Source: Phytopythium helicoides
Taxonomy: Eukaryota > Oomycota > Peronosporomycetes > Pythiales > Pythiaceae
Assembly (NCBI GenBank): GCA_024867545.1
Contig: JANFNE010000025.1
Span: 744,001-808,000, forward strand
Direction: 5' to 3'
Length of the DNA stretch: 64,000 nt
The notes beneath the pieces were generated by a model that was not told the origin of the DNA, ran no database searches, and saw only the letters and a program-made list of their open reading frames with translations. Position numbers and translations under genes: made by a program. Shown piece after piece: positions 47,315 through 59,300 of the stretch; positions within the stretch are counted from its first letter, which is position 1, and every line of letters begins with the position of its first letter.

Positions 47315-50300
47315 TTAGCCTCGCAACCGACTCAGGTCTGGTGTTGACACGACGTGCCGCAGCCCGAGTACATCTGGACCAGAAGGCGCAGTTGTCGACG
47401 AAGCGGGTGGGGTCGGCGGGATCTGTGCGTGCAAAGGAAGCGGACCTGTTCGAACGTTCACCCGTGGGGGCGACGCCATCTTGAGGTTCTTGACGATCTC
47501 TGAGAACTTGCGCGTATCTGGCTGGAACCGTTTCAGGTCCAGGTTGCGCGGCTTCGTGGGCTTACCGCCTACTCTTGGCGGCAGCGATGGCTTGGACTTG
47601 TCGGCTGGCTTATCGTTGCTTGATACAGACGAGTCAGACCCGTCAGCCGGGCGAACTTCCGCTGCAGTCGATGAGGCCGGTCCGCCGCTTTTTCTTCTGG
47701 TGGTGTTGCCCGACTTCGTCGATATCTCACGCTCAAACATGTTCCCATCCGTGTTTGATCGCGTACGCGCGCCATGATTGGTGTCGTCACCACCATTAGT
47801 AGAGTTGTGAGCAAAACCCGTGAGGTCAAACTGGTCCGCGTCCACTTCATTGTCGATCTCAATAGCCATCGCTGTCTCGGTGGCCATGCGCCGCGCCATC
47901 TGCGCCGACAGGCCCTCGATCGCGTCGTCGAGTCCATGCATCCACTGCTCCTGACGGCCCCACGTGTCAGTGAGCACAATAAAGCTCTTGTACCCTTTCG
48001 TCGAGAACTGAATGCCGTGTGCGCCGCTCCCAGGACCCGCCGTCACGCCAAAACTGTACCATTTTCGCACCGATGTAGGCATGACCCACTTCATTCGCGT
48101 CGCCCAGTTCGCACTTTGCAGCGTATCACAATACCAGAGCTTATCGCACACTTGGCAGAGTCCAAAGTAAGTGAGTGTAAACGTGAGCGCGTGGAAAGGC
48201 ATCGGAACCGGAACTGGATGAACGAGCTCACACGGGTGGGCTCTGGAATCGGAACATGGTCATGGATCTTGTCCTTCTTGTACATGAATCCACTCAAGAA
48301 GTCGTCATTGTAGTTGAGCTTGCACAGATGGCTTGCAGGACCCGAGAAAATAGTCTCGAGGTAGCCTGTAAACTCGATCTCGTTGTCCGCGAACGTACTC
48401 GTCACATACTCGACCGCGTTTTCCTTGACCTTTAGGCATCCGTGGCACAGCGGTGCGCTGGCGCTGGCCGAGAGGCTGCATCTCAATCAGGTTTTGCTCA
48501 GGCAAGCTTGGATTCAAACTCGACCCACTTCTGATGCTGCGACGTGTACTGCCGTACAACTTCTTGGCACGTGATTGCTGCAGGGCCGCTACGGCAGTTC
48601 GGCGTGCTATGCGAATACACCAAAACAATCACATGTCAGAAACTCTCTCATGCAGAGCGATAAAGGTCAAGAAACTGAAACGTACTTGGTGAGCGTGAAA
48701 ATGCTGTTGGCGATCGTCGTCATGTGACCCTTGTACTGCACTTGCATTTGATATGCGCGGATGACAAAGTCAAGAATGTTGGCGTCTTCAACAAAGAGCC
48801 CATTTAGTAGCGGACACGACGGTAATCGCTTCTGATCAGGGTCCATCAGCACAAAGCGGATCACGTCGGTCAGCTCGTGGTGCAAAAGACTGTTGTTTGG
48901 GTGCGAGTCGTAACACGCCAGAAAGCACGGCATCAATCCAAAGTGCGCTAGCAAATAATCGATGTGCCCACTTTGTAAAAACACACAGCGCTTGAGAAAA
49001 GAGATCAGTGACAGCAACGAGGATCCTTTGGACTTGACCGGCATTGGCGCCTCGTTTCCAGTGCTGGAGACGTTGTCGAGTGCAGCCATATCGGCGGTCA
49101 CCACTGCACGGCATAGTTTGACGAACTTCTCCACTTGAGGCACCAGCTCTTGTTGCAGTACCTGGTACGCATCCTTTAAGAGCTGCTCAATGCCCGTAAT
49201 ATCGCGTTTCTTCTTGTGATACCCGAGGGTGCTCATGAGCTCCATGACGATCGATAGTGCACCGCCCTCTCGAACGATGATACGTGGGTCTGTAGTTGTC
49301 TGCCGCTGAAGCTCATTAAATCCGAGGTTGAGCAGCGTGGTGAATGATACGTCCGATGAATGCAACAGGAAAATCAAAAGCGACTTGAACAGTTCGTTGT
49401 GGCGAAGCGGGAAATGCTGGTCTGTGATCAGTGGTAGGGAATGGTCCGTATTCTCAACGAACGTCGCCATGCCATTCATAATGTACACGGACGGCGGGTA
49501 CACGATGAAGTTGACGAGCGAGCAGATGTTCTCAACCGAATCGCGCTGGAACGAAGTGCCCACGCCCCAGGCCAAAGTACGCTGCCACGAGTACAGTCGC
49601 GCAAACAAGCTCTCAAAGATGCCACTCTGACGCACGTTTGCCTGCCCTTGTTCCGTCATATCCGAGTACAGGAGCCAGACGAGCATGTCATGGATGGAGT
49701 CCAGACCAATGTGCGACACGAGCCAAGGAATGATAAACTTTCCTTCCTCTGCAAAGAAGCGCCAGAAAACCACACCAAGTTCTTGGTGGATGATGAAGTT
49801 GTTGATCACTTTGCAGAAAAGCACAAGGAGAACTTCATCGATCGGGTCGGACGTGCACACGAACTTGAACAACACCTTCAAATAGCCCGATGCAACGTCC
49901 ATGTTCCAGTCATCAGCTGCAGCTGGCGTCCATCCCGCATCACCGGCATGCTTTTGAAAAATCTTGCGCGTGTACGAGAGCGCAATTTCACAGCAAAAGT
50001 GTTGTACTGTGTACTTGCCGTACAAAGGATCTTCTGCCCTTGATGACTCCACGGAAGATGTCGGGACAGTTAAGAGCCGAAAGACTTCATAAATAATTGG
50101 TGGCTGCTCCAGCCACTCACTGGACTTGTGGTCTCTTGTCATTTCTCGCAGTAGCGCGTCAACAGAGACGCTGCTCTTTTTAGCAATCTCAATGACATCG
50201 CCAAGCGTCGAATTCCTTCGTGTAATGGTCTCTTCAAACTTCCTGCGATGGTCTTTCACTGACTCCTGTACAACGCGTAGACACGATATTAGGTATGAAT

Positions 50301-52023
50301 GCATCATCAGCAAATGTGGGTGCCCATGATACGTACGCTTTCTACTTGCTCGTGTAAAAAGTTCTCCACGTCGGTGTGGCCAGCAATGCGAGCCAGAGCT
50401 TCAGCAGTGTTCCCATCACGCTGAATACAACCCCTTCATATGTCAATCCACCTTTTCGAGCAACGATATCGCAGTTATAAACGTCACGTACATCTTTCGC
50501 GTCCAAGCTTGCACCTGCATCTGCAAGTGTTTTCACACAATTCAGTTTGCCTGCTCGAGCGGCTTCCATCAGCGCAGTAGTCGAGTTTGGCTGTTGACAA
50601 TTCATGAATGAATAAGTGTCTAAATTGAAATCAAGGAGAACATATACTCCGTGAACCTTACACTTTGAGTGTCGAGCTCCGCGCCGCCATCGATAAGAAT
50701 CGAGCAGAGGTCGTCAAACCCCGATCGCGCAGCGATGTGTAGAGCTGTTGTGCCACGACTCTGCTCAACGAGGCGTTTCCAGTACCGATTAGACTTGCAC
50801 AATCACACTTGGCAACTCATGAAATAGGATGTAACAATACCCGGTTCCTGGACAAGTTGATGCGTGCACCCTTTCGAATGAGAAGTTTCACGCATGACGG
50901 CCGGCAATCACGCACAGCAACCATCAAAGCAGTAAAACCGTGGACCTGAGTGAAAAGTTAGGGGTGCAGACAGACGTCAGCAAGATGCATTCGAGTTCGA
51001 GCATATTACGATGGGTATTAATGCGTACATCCTCAAGATCCAGACTTGCTCCAAACATGAGTAGCGCACGCGCGACCTCAACATTCCCGACAGAGCATGC
51101 CATCATGAGCGCCGACGTTCCATTCGGCTGCAAAGTGAAAAACCAGAAAAGAAAATTAGTATCAGCAAGCAGCTCGTTCGATATTGTAAAGATACGCATC
51201 GGATCGCACCTTTTGCTCGTCTAGCGAGACGCCGAAGCTGTGGAGCACTTCGATGCAGTCAACGTGGCCATTTTCGGCGGCGTCGCAGAGCGCGACTGCC
51301 TTCGGGAAGTTTTGCTACGTGGATTGCACCAGCACGGCAATGTTGGAACATCTCCTTCACCATCACTCAAGATCCATGCCTTACCTCCGTCGCAGATCCG
51401 GATGCGTCCATGTGCAGCAGGTGTTTGAGTAACTCGACATCGCCCGCGCGAGCAGCAGAGGCGACTCCGAAGTAAATATCATCGGGCACGACGAACTTGA
51501 CGGCCTGGTCTCCTCGCAGCAGCTCGATGGCAATGCGTGAGGGCCGATCGCGCAGCAGCTGGTCGGCGTGGAACTTGGAGAGCAGCACGATGGGGATGGG
51601 CACGGACTGCCTGCCGGACGAGTGGAAGCCGTCGAATAGCGACTGCACGGCCTGCTTGTTGTCGGTGCGCTCGATGAAGACGATGCCGATGACGTCGGCG
51701 ACGAGCAGGCGGCGCACGATGTCGGGGAAGTGTAGTCGTCCACCGCGCTCAACGACGGCGATGCTGCCGAGCAGCTCGGCCTTGTTGCGCAGCTCCCCGT
51801 CGCCGCGCGGGGGATCCGTGAACACCAGGTCGCCCGTCACCAGCCGCGGCACGCGGTCGTACTTGTAGCTCGAGGCCTCCGCGAAGTGGTACGACAGCGC
51901 CTCGCCGTTGTGCGCGTGCAGGTGCGCCGCAAGGTCCGCGGCCGGCTCCAGCTCGGGCGGTGCGCGCCGCCAGCAGACGAACGGCACGCCGTCGCCGCCG
52001 GCCGTCGAGTATTCGTTCCCCAT
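47315..52023 (-). CDS. PA-ankyrin-SAPS-PH multidomain protein (PP6/Sit4 regulatory-subunit-like)
   Basis: The SAPS family binds PP6/Sit4-type phosphatases. Exon 1 (51,385-52,023) starts MGNEYSTAGG, a possible N-myristoylation site, then a protease-associated-like domain (GSIAVVERGGRLHF, IVFIERTDN, PIPIVLLSKFHADQLL). Five or six ankyrin repeats on separate short exons follow (AENGHVDCIEVLHSFGVSL, TSALMMACSVGNVEVARAL, TTALHIAARSGFDDLCSIL, TTALMEAARAGKLNCVKTL). The 50,313-48,667 exon is SAPS-like: VQHFCCEIA, LLVLFCKVINNFII, WLVSHIGLDSIHDMLVWLL, ending ILDFVIRAY and GHMTTIANSIF. Downstream come WVEFESKL, EQNLIEMQPLG, then a PH-like domain (FLSGFMYKKDK, LWYCDTLQ, GYKSFIVLTDTWGRQEQW) and a Pro/Ser-rich tail. 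Two single-base frame changes lie near 48,505 and 48,455. No catalytic domain is visible; likely a membrane-linked phosphatase scaffold. Confidence 0.75.
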
Positions 52024-52236
52024 GGCCGCCGGCGGGCCGCGGCAACCTCCGCGCTGCCCTTTCTCCGATATGGAAGTGCTGTGCCGGCGGCGGGGGGAGG
52101 CGCCCGCTAAGAAACGGCAGGGGTACGGGGGGACCGCCGCGCAGCTGCGAGCGACGTATGGAGATCTGTATGGGGTACATGACAGGGGTACGCTTTTCTG
52201 TATCCAAGTGGCTACTTCAACTACAACCGGCATTGC

Positions 52237-55200
52237 TCAGAACTCGATCTCGGACGTCTGCAGCGCCATGAACAGCGCCTCCTCCTCCGACAGGAACTCG
52301 CCGTGCGCGCCTTGCAGCATCGCGTCGCTCCCGGAGCGCCGCCGCTTGGACTGAGCCTTGCCCGCGGCCTTGCCGGGGGCCTTGGGAGGCCGCCCCGTGG
52401 GCTTCTTGCGCTTGACTGGAGGTGCCTTCGCTTTCGATTTCGCTGCCGCCTTCCTCCGCGATGATTTAGCAGCGAGTTGATCCGCTTCCAGATCTTTCTC
52501 GCGCGGGTGATCAGCCACAGAGAGCTGCGCGCTCTGTGCATCATCAATCGTCTCAGATGGGGGTGTTGATGCCTGTTTCGCGTCAACAGACTCGGGTGGT
52601 GATGAAGCTTCCTTCGCGACAGCAACAGGGCAGGCTAGCGTTTTTGCATCGTCGGCAGACTCCGTTTCGGTAGCTAATATGACTCTTGCGCCATTTGCTT
52701 CCACTTCGGTCTCGGTGGTTGCTGTGGTGTGAGAATGGGGATTGTTGACTGCCTCCTCAGAAGCGGACTCTTCTCGTTCTTGACCAATGCGGGCAGTTTC
52801 ATCAACAGCAACAGCGGGTGGTGCATCTAAAGCAGTCTTTGCCGGGACGATACCCTTGCGCCGCCGCTTCAGCGATGATTCCGTAGTTGTTATTGTGGCA
52901 TCTTGACCGAGCTTGTCGACGTCAGATGCCGACCGCTTGGAACGCGATGGCGGCTGCTTACTCTCTATTTCTGATAGCCGGATGGCTTCGAGCAGCGCCT
53001 CTTCTTCGTTCAATCCGCGTTGGTAAGCTATCATCTGGAATGCAGTTGCTTGATCAACCATGGGTTCGGCAATCGCCGCAATCACCGCTGCAGGAGCTGC
53101 CGCCTTCTTGGATTTCGGGACAGCGACCGCGCGTTGCTTCTTCGCCTGCTTTTTTGACGGTAGTTTCCTCGTGGATGCTGCTGCTGTCACTGCTTCTACT
53201 GGTGTATCAAGAACCGGCTCGGGTTTGATAACAGGCTCAACTGAAGGGTTTGATCGTGCTACAGCTTGCTCACTCGTAATGTCACCAGATAGAGTTGCAC
53301 CACTCGCTGCGAGATTCTTGGTAGACTTCGATGTTGAAGCCTTTTTCGATTTTCCCTTCGTGGCAGTGGCGGGTTTTGAAACGTCCATATCATCTCTTAG
53401 CCTCGTCAAATCGATTGGGTGGTCTCGGTCCGCCTCGGACATTTGGATTGCAAGTAGGATGGCGTCTTCTTCAGACAAGTCTAGCTGGTACTCTGACATC
53501 ATCCGCATCTCTTCAGCATTTAGCTGAGGTTGTGCACTACGCGGTTCCTCTTCGTCATCATCAGAGATGCTGATGCGCTCGTCATCCGAGTTGTCGTCGT
53601 CTTCTAAATCGATAGAGCCATCCGATTCAGATTCTTCTGCGTCATGGTCAAATTCGGCTTCTTCCTCTTCCTCCTCTTCCACTTCTTCTCCCTGATCATC
53701 TACTACACGTTCCGCCCTGGACATCACCCCGACATATTCCACTGTCGCGACAACTGATTTTCGCTTTTTCGCCTTTGCCTTGGGCAGCGAGGGGTTCGGC
53801 TTCACGTCAACAAATTTGCCAAGAGTTACTCCGCGCCGACCTTTGGATTGACCATTGGAAAGCGCTTTCTTCTTCTGGGCAGATCCATGACCACCCATCG
53901 GAATTGCTTTCGGACGACCCATCTTCTTGGCCGAGGGCTGGAAATGAGTGGCTAGAAATGAGTCAAGCATGTCTTGGAGCTCCATGATGACAAGCAAGCC
54001 TGCGTGACCCGCGGCAGCCAGTAAACACGGAAACTGACGCGGCTTGAAAGTCGTGAGACGGAGACAATGTAACGCGGCGTCACGCTCGAAGAATTCTCGG
54101 ATAGCGGGACCTGAGCTTTCAGCTGTCCCCATGATAGTTGATCGCTCAAAGCTCACTCGGAGCTCCTTGTACTCATCGTGCACAGTTTGCGTCTTTTCGC
54201 CCTGATATTCGGCACACTTCGACAGAGTTGTGTGGATTGCGATACAGTTTTCGAGCAGGAGCAATCCGGATGCTGCCGGATGCACACCCAGAGATCATGA
54301 GAGGGATAGGCTCGTGCCGTGCAAGCTGGATGTCCCAGATCGGAGAGTCAACTTGAGGGTGGAAGTGAGCTTTTGGTAGCTACCGCTCTGTTGATGCAGT
54401 CCGCAATTCGGTGAGTCGTCTTAACTCTGAAACAAGCAATTGCACAGCCAAGCACTCACCACAATATCGTACAGGTACACTGATCCTTGGTCTCCTGAAA
54501 TGAGTATAGACGTATCGGCCAACCATTGGATCGAGTTACCCCACGTAGACCGAATCGATGAGACCTCAAGCAAATGCGAGGTTCCCGCACATCCCAGATT
54601 TTGAACAATGAGTCCTACAAAACGGAGAACACAGCAACTGTGAGATTACTAGTCCGCCACGTTACAGCTCGGCTCCGCTTCTTACATTTCCAGTAGTTGC
54701 AAAAATGAACTCGTCGAATGGCGACCAACAAATCGCTCGGACGGCTGCCCATCCGTTACCCCAATCAAACGCATCCTGCTTCCCCACAGTATCGGCTAGA
54801 CAAATAAAGCAAACTGGTCAGAACTAGATGAAGTGGTTGCCGCCGTCCATCTAGCTTACCATCTTGAAAACAACGTTGCGGTTCTAGGGGCTCCAGCTCG
54901 CTTTCTTCTGTAGCGCATGCGTTTCCTACTGCTGATTCGATATTCCACAGTTCAACAGATCCTAGTGGGATATAGCACACGTTGATAGATTAGCACGGCA
55001 CCAGCGCGCACAAATTCGTGTCAATGCGTACCGTCCGAGCATCCCGATAAAATCAAATTCCATCGCCTGGGCGACCATTGCAGACAAAGTGATATGATTC
55101 GCGACGACTTTGCGATCACTAGCGGACGGAGGATTTCGATCAGAGTGGGGTCAGGAGCAATTTTGTCGGCTAGTAACCTCTCGGGTGGGATCTGTGGAAC

Positions 55201-56151
55201 AGCAAACACGCGCAAGCTGCCGTCTCCGAATGCCACCGCGAGCACTCCCAAAGGTTCGCGAGCCTTGATCTCCTGGGGCATCTCCGAGACCAGTGTGCTC
55301 CACTGCATCTTCCACGCAATACCACTGGAGTGCTCAATGCCGTAGACAAAACGAGGCGTTGGCAAGGCTCGTTTCCTGCCAGCTCTGGGCGGCACAGGGA
55401 CGGCCCAGATCTGGATAAGGCTCGGCGCAGCTTCTTGTGCGTCGTAGTAGTGGTCAGGTGGCGTAGCTCGAACCACCTTCCCGTCTCGAACGTCACACGG
55501 TGGATGCGTCGACAACGCCAAGAACCGCCAGTTGGTGCCTTCAGAGCAGTCGGGAGTCTCCTGTTCTGGGACTTGTGAGTTTGCATCGTTCTCCACAGCG
55601 TTCTCCTTTCCGTCTGCTCCGCTTCTGCTGCCTTCCCTTTCGTCTTTGCCTGGGGCTTCTTCGCGCGCTTCTGCTTGGGCCTTACCCTTGCCGCCAGCAT
55701 CTCCGCTCGCAGCAGTGTCAGCAGCAACGCTCTGTTCCGGCAGCCAGTCCATGGCCCACACGGGCCCGCCGACATTCAGCGCCACATTGCGCTGCTCGCC
55801 TGGCACCTCTGACGCTGGTAAATGGCGGGATGACCACGACGCTTTCGCCACCTCGTGCGGCTGCAGTCGCCTCCTTCGCTTCGACGCCAGTCGTGTCCGC
55901 CGACGGTTCTCCCGATTCCGCTGGCTCTGGGGCTCGGCTGACTGCGGGAGCAGCGCAAGCAGCTGCAACAGGCGTCGAGCTCTGCACTGTGAGGCGATCG
56001 GCTGGAAGAAGGCGCCGTGGGCCACGCCCTGCCGCCACGCAGCGAGGGTCTTGCTGCCGGCCTGTTGCCGCCATCGCCAGCGACCACAATGGTGTGTAGG
56101 TCCGTAAGGTACGATTGTCACAAGTATGTAATAAGTAATGCGAACCTTCAT
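52237..56151 (-). CDS. TFIIIC-like WD40 protein with AT-hook and three ubiquitin-interacting motifs
   Basis: The N-terminal half is a WD40 propeller similar in order to the TFIIIC subunit GTF3C2: ALNVGGPVWAMDWLPEQ, LLVIQIWAVP-type strands, LAVAFGDGSLRVFAVP, SGCSDG at a GTACGC splice site near 55,033, then AAVRAICWSPFDEF, WGNSIQWLADTSILISG and SPIWDIQLARHEPIPLM. The last exon (to 52,237) completes the propeller (LLAAAGHAGLLVIMEL). It then runs into AT-hook-like MGRPKAIP and GRPPKAPGK, acidic stretches, and UIMs SEEDAILLAIQMSEAD, NEEEALLEAIRLSE and SEEEALFMALQTSE, the last at the very C-terminus. A role in Pol III transcription is inferred. The start is uncertain: ATG 56,151, or a start in the overlapping frame near 56,076. 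A frame change near 54,225 may be another indel. Several small introns between 54.3 and 55.0 kb are only roughly placed. Confidence 0.68.
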
Positions 56152-56353
56152 CGCACTTAGCGACGTTGGCGTGCATGTTGAAGAGACAATGGCTACAGAG
56201 CGATTCGATCGAGAAAGGTCTGGGAGAAAATGAAGTACGACAACATGAAACTCACAGGAGAAGGAGATATGAAGCAATAAACTTAGTACGAAACGTAAAG
56301 GCAACGAGCGGACGGACGGTTCTAGCTACAGCATCCCGCAAACTACATCCCGC

Positions 56354-59300
56354 TTAGTCGTCGCGCTGCTTCTTTTTCTTGGATACACGCTTGACCTTGA
56401 CCACCTGTGTGGGCGCCACGTCGTGTGCAAAGAGCTTCGACACCTCCAGGCCCGACGTGAATGCGTTATTGAACATAACGCGCTGCTGGAACGACGAGAT
56501 GAAGGGCAGGAACATAGCGACGAACATGATCGGCCCAAACACAATCCAGCCAACCGCGCGATCGTACGCCCGGGCGAGCGCACGCACCACGATGTGGTGG
56601 TACTGCAACTTCAGGATCGTCATCTGCATAAACCAGTACACGGCCACCAGCAAAAGAATTGACACTTCGAACACGTTCTTGATCGACAGCACTGTCAGCG
56701 ACAGCAGCGCGATCACGAGGCAGAGGCATGACAGAACAAACTTCATCTTGCGAAGCTTGCGCTGCTTCATTGACATCTTCTTTGTCACGCGACTGGCAAT
56801 GTAGCCGCAGCAGAACATCAGCAGGAAAATGACGATGATGGCTCCTGCGAGCACATACGTCGCCATGGCATCCGAGTCGGTGATGGCGTTCTCATCGCCA
56901 AAGTACGCATCATACGCAACGTTCAGGTACATGCCAATCGCAATCGCAAGGAAACGCGACTTGCGCACGGCCGTCACGAAACGTGCACCACGCGTCGTGT
57001 GCTCCAGGTACTCAAGCTCGTTGGACCACCAACCGAACCACGACTCGGCAGAGTCATTGGTAGTTCGCAACCAGTTCTGCCAGTCATTGTAGTCCTCAAT
57101 GATCTTGTCCCAATCCAGACCGCTAGGGTTGAAGAAGAAAGGAGCCCACATCCAGGTCGCCGCAATGATCCACAGAGAGAATGACATGATGCCGTAGTTC
57201 TGGTTCGTTGGAAGAACGCAAGTCTGGTAGTGGTTAGCGTAGCACCGAGTCTTCCATTCCAGGTCAGTCGGCTCAATGTTGACGTAAAAGTCCGCATCCA
57301 GACGCCACGAGCAGTTGCACCACGAGAATGTGCCGTAACCAGCGTACATAAGCAGCAAGAAGAAGAGCTCGACTCCACGGTAGAAATGGCTGAACGCGTA
57401 GAATCGGAACAGCTCCGCGAACTTCTCGTGCTTGATCGTGAAACCACGACCCGTTGCACGGTACTTGGCACCGCCATGAATCAGCGTGCGGTCGAAGTAG
57501 TTCATACGCGTTCCCATCTGGAACGTGAAGAACACAGGGCCGAGAGTCAAACAGTTCCACAGCAGGTATGTAAAACCATGTCGGAAACCTTGCTCCACAC
57601 CGACGACCGCAATAACAGGTACCACCAGGAGGAAACCAAACTGGAACGCCCATGATGTGTTCAGAGTACCACCAATGCCAAGACCACCCTTCTCCAAGAA
57701 GTAGCTGTCCATGCCACTCAGTGCCATGTACACCTTGCCGTAGATGAAGAAGTAGATACCAACGACAGTCATCGTCTGCGTGAAGTACCAACCCAAGTTA
57801 CCGTAGAACCAGCAGTGAAGACGGAAAAAGTCCAGACGCGTCGCCATACGAAGCGCATCACGTGAAATGACACACTCGCCAGCACCAGACGACAGCTTTG
57901 CCTCGAAAAGCGCAAGCTGCTGCATACCAACATCACGACCCTTGCCAACCTGGATGAACTCCTCATGCGAGACACGACCACCACGAAGAGTAGTGTTGAA
58001 ACCAGCGAAAATATCTTCCGAAAGGTTGATTCCCTTTGACGCCTTCGCAGTACCACCAGTTCCCATCGCAAACAACTTGTCGAAAATATCGGGGTGACCG
58101 TAGTGCTGGCGCACGTGGAACAAAGCTAGCATTCGCTGGCCAAGTGACACAAACGACAGCTCCTGAATCGACATGAAACTGGCCAAGTTCGACACTCCAC
58201 CAGTAAACACGTGCTCACGGAAACCAATGATTGTCAGCGGCTTTTTGTCGTTGTGACGGTCCATCGTTGACAACAGGTTCGGCATCTTCAGACATTCTTC
58301 AAGGTATCCATCCTGGTTCATATCGATACACTGCAGCTGCTCACCGCGCGAGAAAATGATGGCGTGGTTCTGGTTCTCGGGCTTACCCTCGCCAATAATT
58401 GGGTCACCAGGAAGCTCAACACGATAGACTTCGACAATTTTATCCTCTTGCGAACGAATCAGCACCGAGAAGAACTTTGGCGGACCATCCTTGACCTTCT
58501 TCGGACCATCTACATACGCCACGCGAAGGCTCGGGTGCTTGCGAAGCAAAAAGTCGATGTCTTGAGCCTGTTGCTTCTGCTCGTCCTTCTGCTTGCCGTA
58601 GATCTGGCACGTGCATACATAGTTGAACTTCAGAGCAACCATGTCGTTGAGACGCAAGCAGCGGTTACAGCTGCAAGACTGCTGATGCATAGGTTCGTTT
58701 TCACCAATTTCCAGCCAGTGGAGGAACCGAATAGCGTCCTCGTTGTACATCATACCACGGACTGTACGAGCAAGCGTCTGACCACGGTAACTCGCCCACA
58801 GCTGTACCTCCTCAGGGTTCTTCTTCAGAGCCTCAGCCATATCCTTAGCCTGGAGTCGCTCAAGTAAGTTCTCCCACTCGAACGGGTAGATGGTCTGAAG
58901 GTAGTACAACAGCTTGATGCAGTCATCGTTCTGGGTCGTCAAGTCCTTGATCGAGTACATGACAATTTCATTGTAGTACGGCGTCGACACCGTCAGCGAG
59001 CGGATCTTGCGGATCGGCTTCGCCTCTGGCATGTCCATGAACAGCGAGTTCGCAAAGAAACGCAGGCGACGACGACCCTCATCGGAGCGCGGCTCTGCAT
59101 CGAAGTTATCAACTGTTAGCAACTGGTATGCGCGAGAGACAATGTCTAGTGCTGCCTCATCGTTCACAATCTTCTGCAGCTGAAGGCTTGCGTAGTGCTG
59201 AGTGTCACCAGGGAAGAAGAATGAGTTCGGCTTCAGCGGCGTATCGTTGAGCATCTGCACAAGATTCTCTTGCTTGCCAAGAACCGACTTCAGGCAGTTG

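Noticed and set aside
50342..51224. Independent short ankyrin genes
   Set aside because: Each repeat sits on its own exon between in-phase splice signals and lies between the PA exon and the SAPS exon, so they belong to one transcript.
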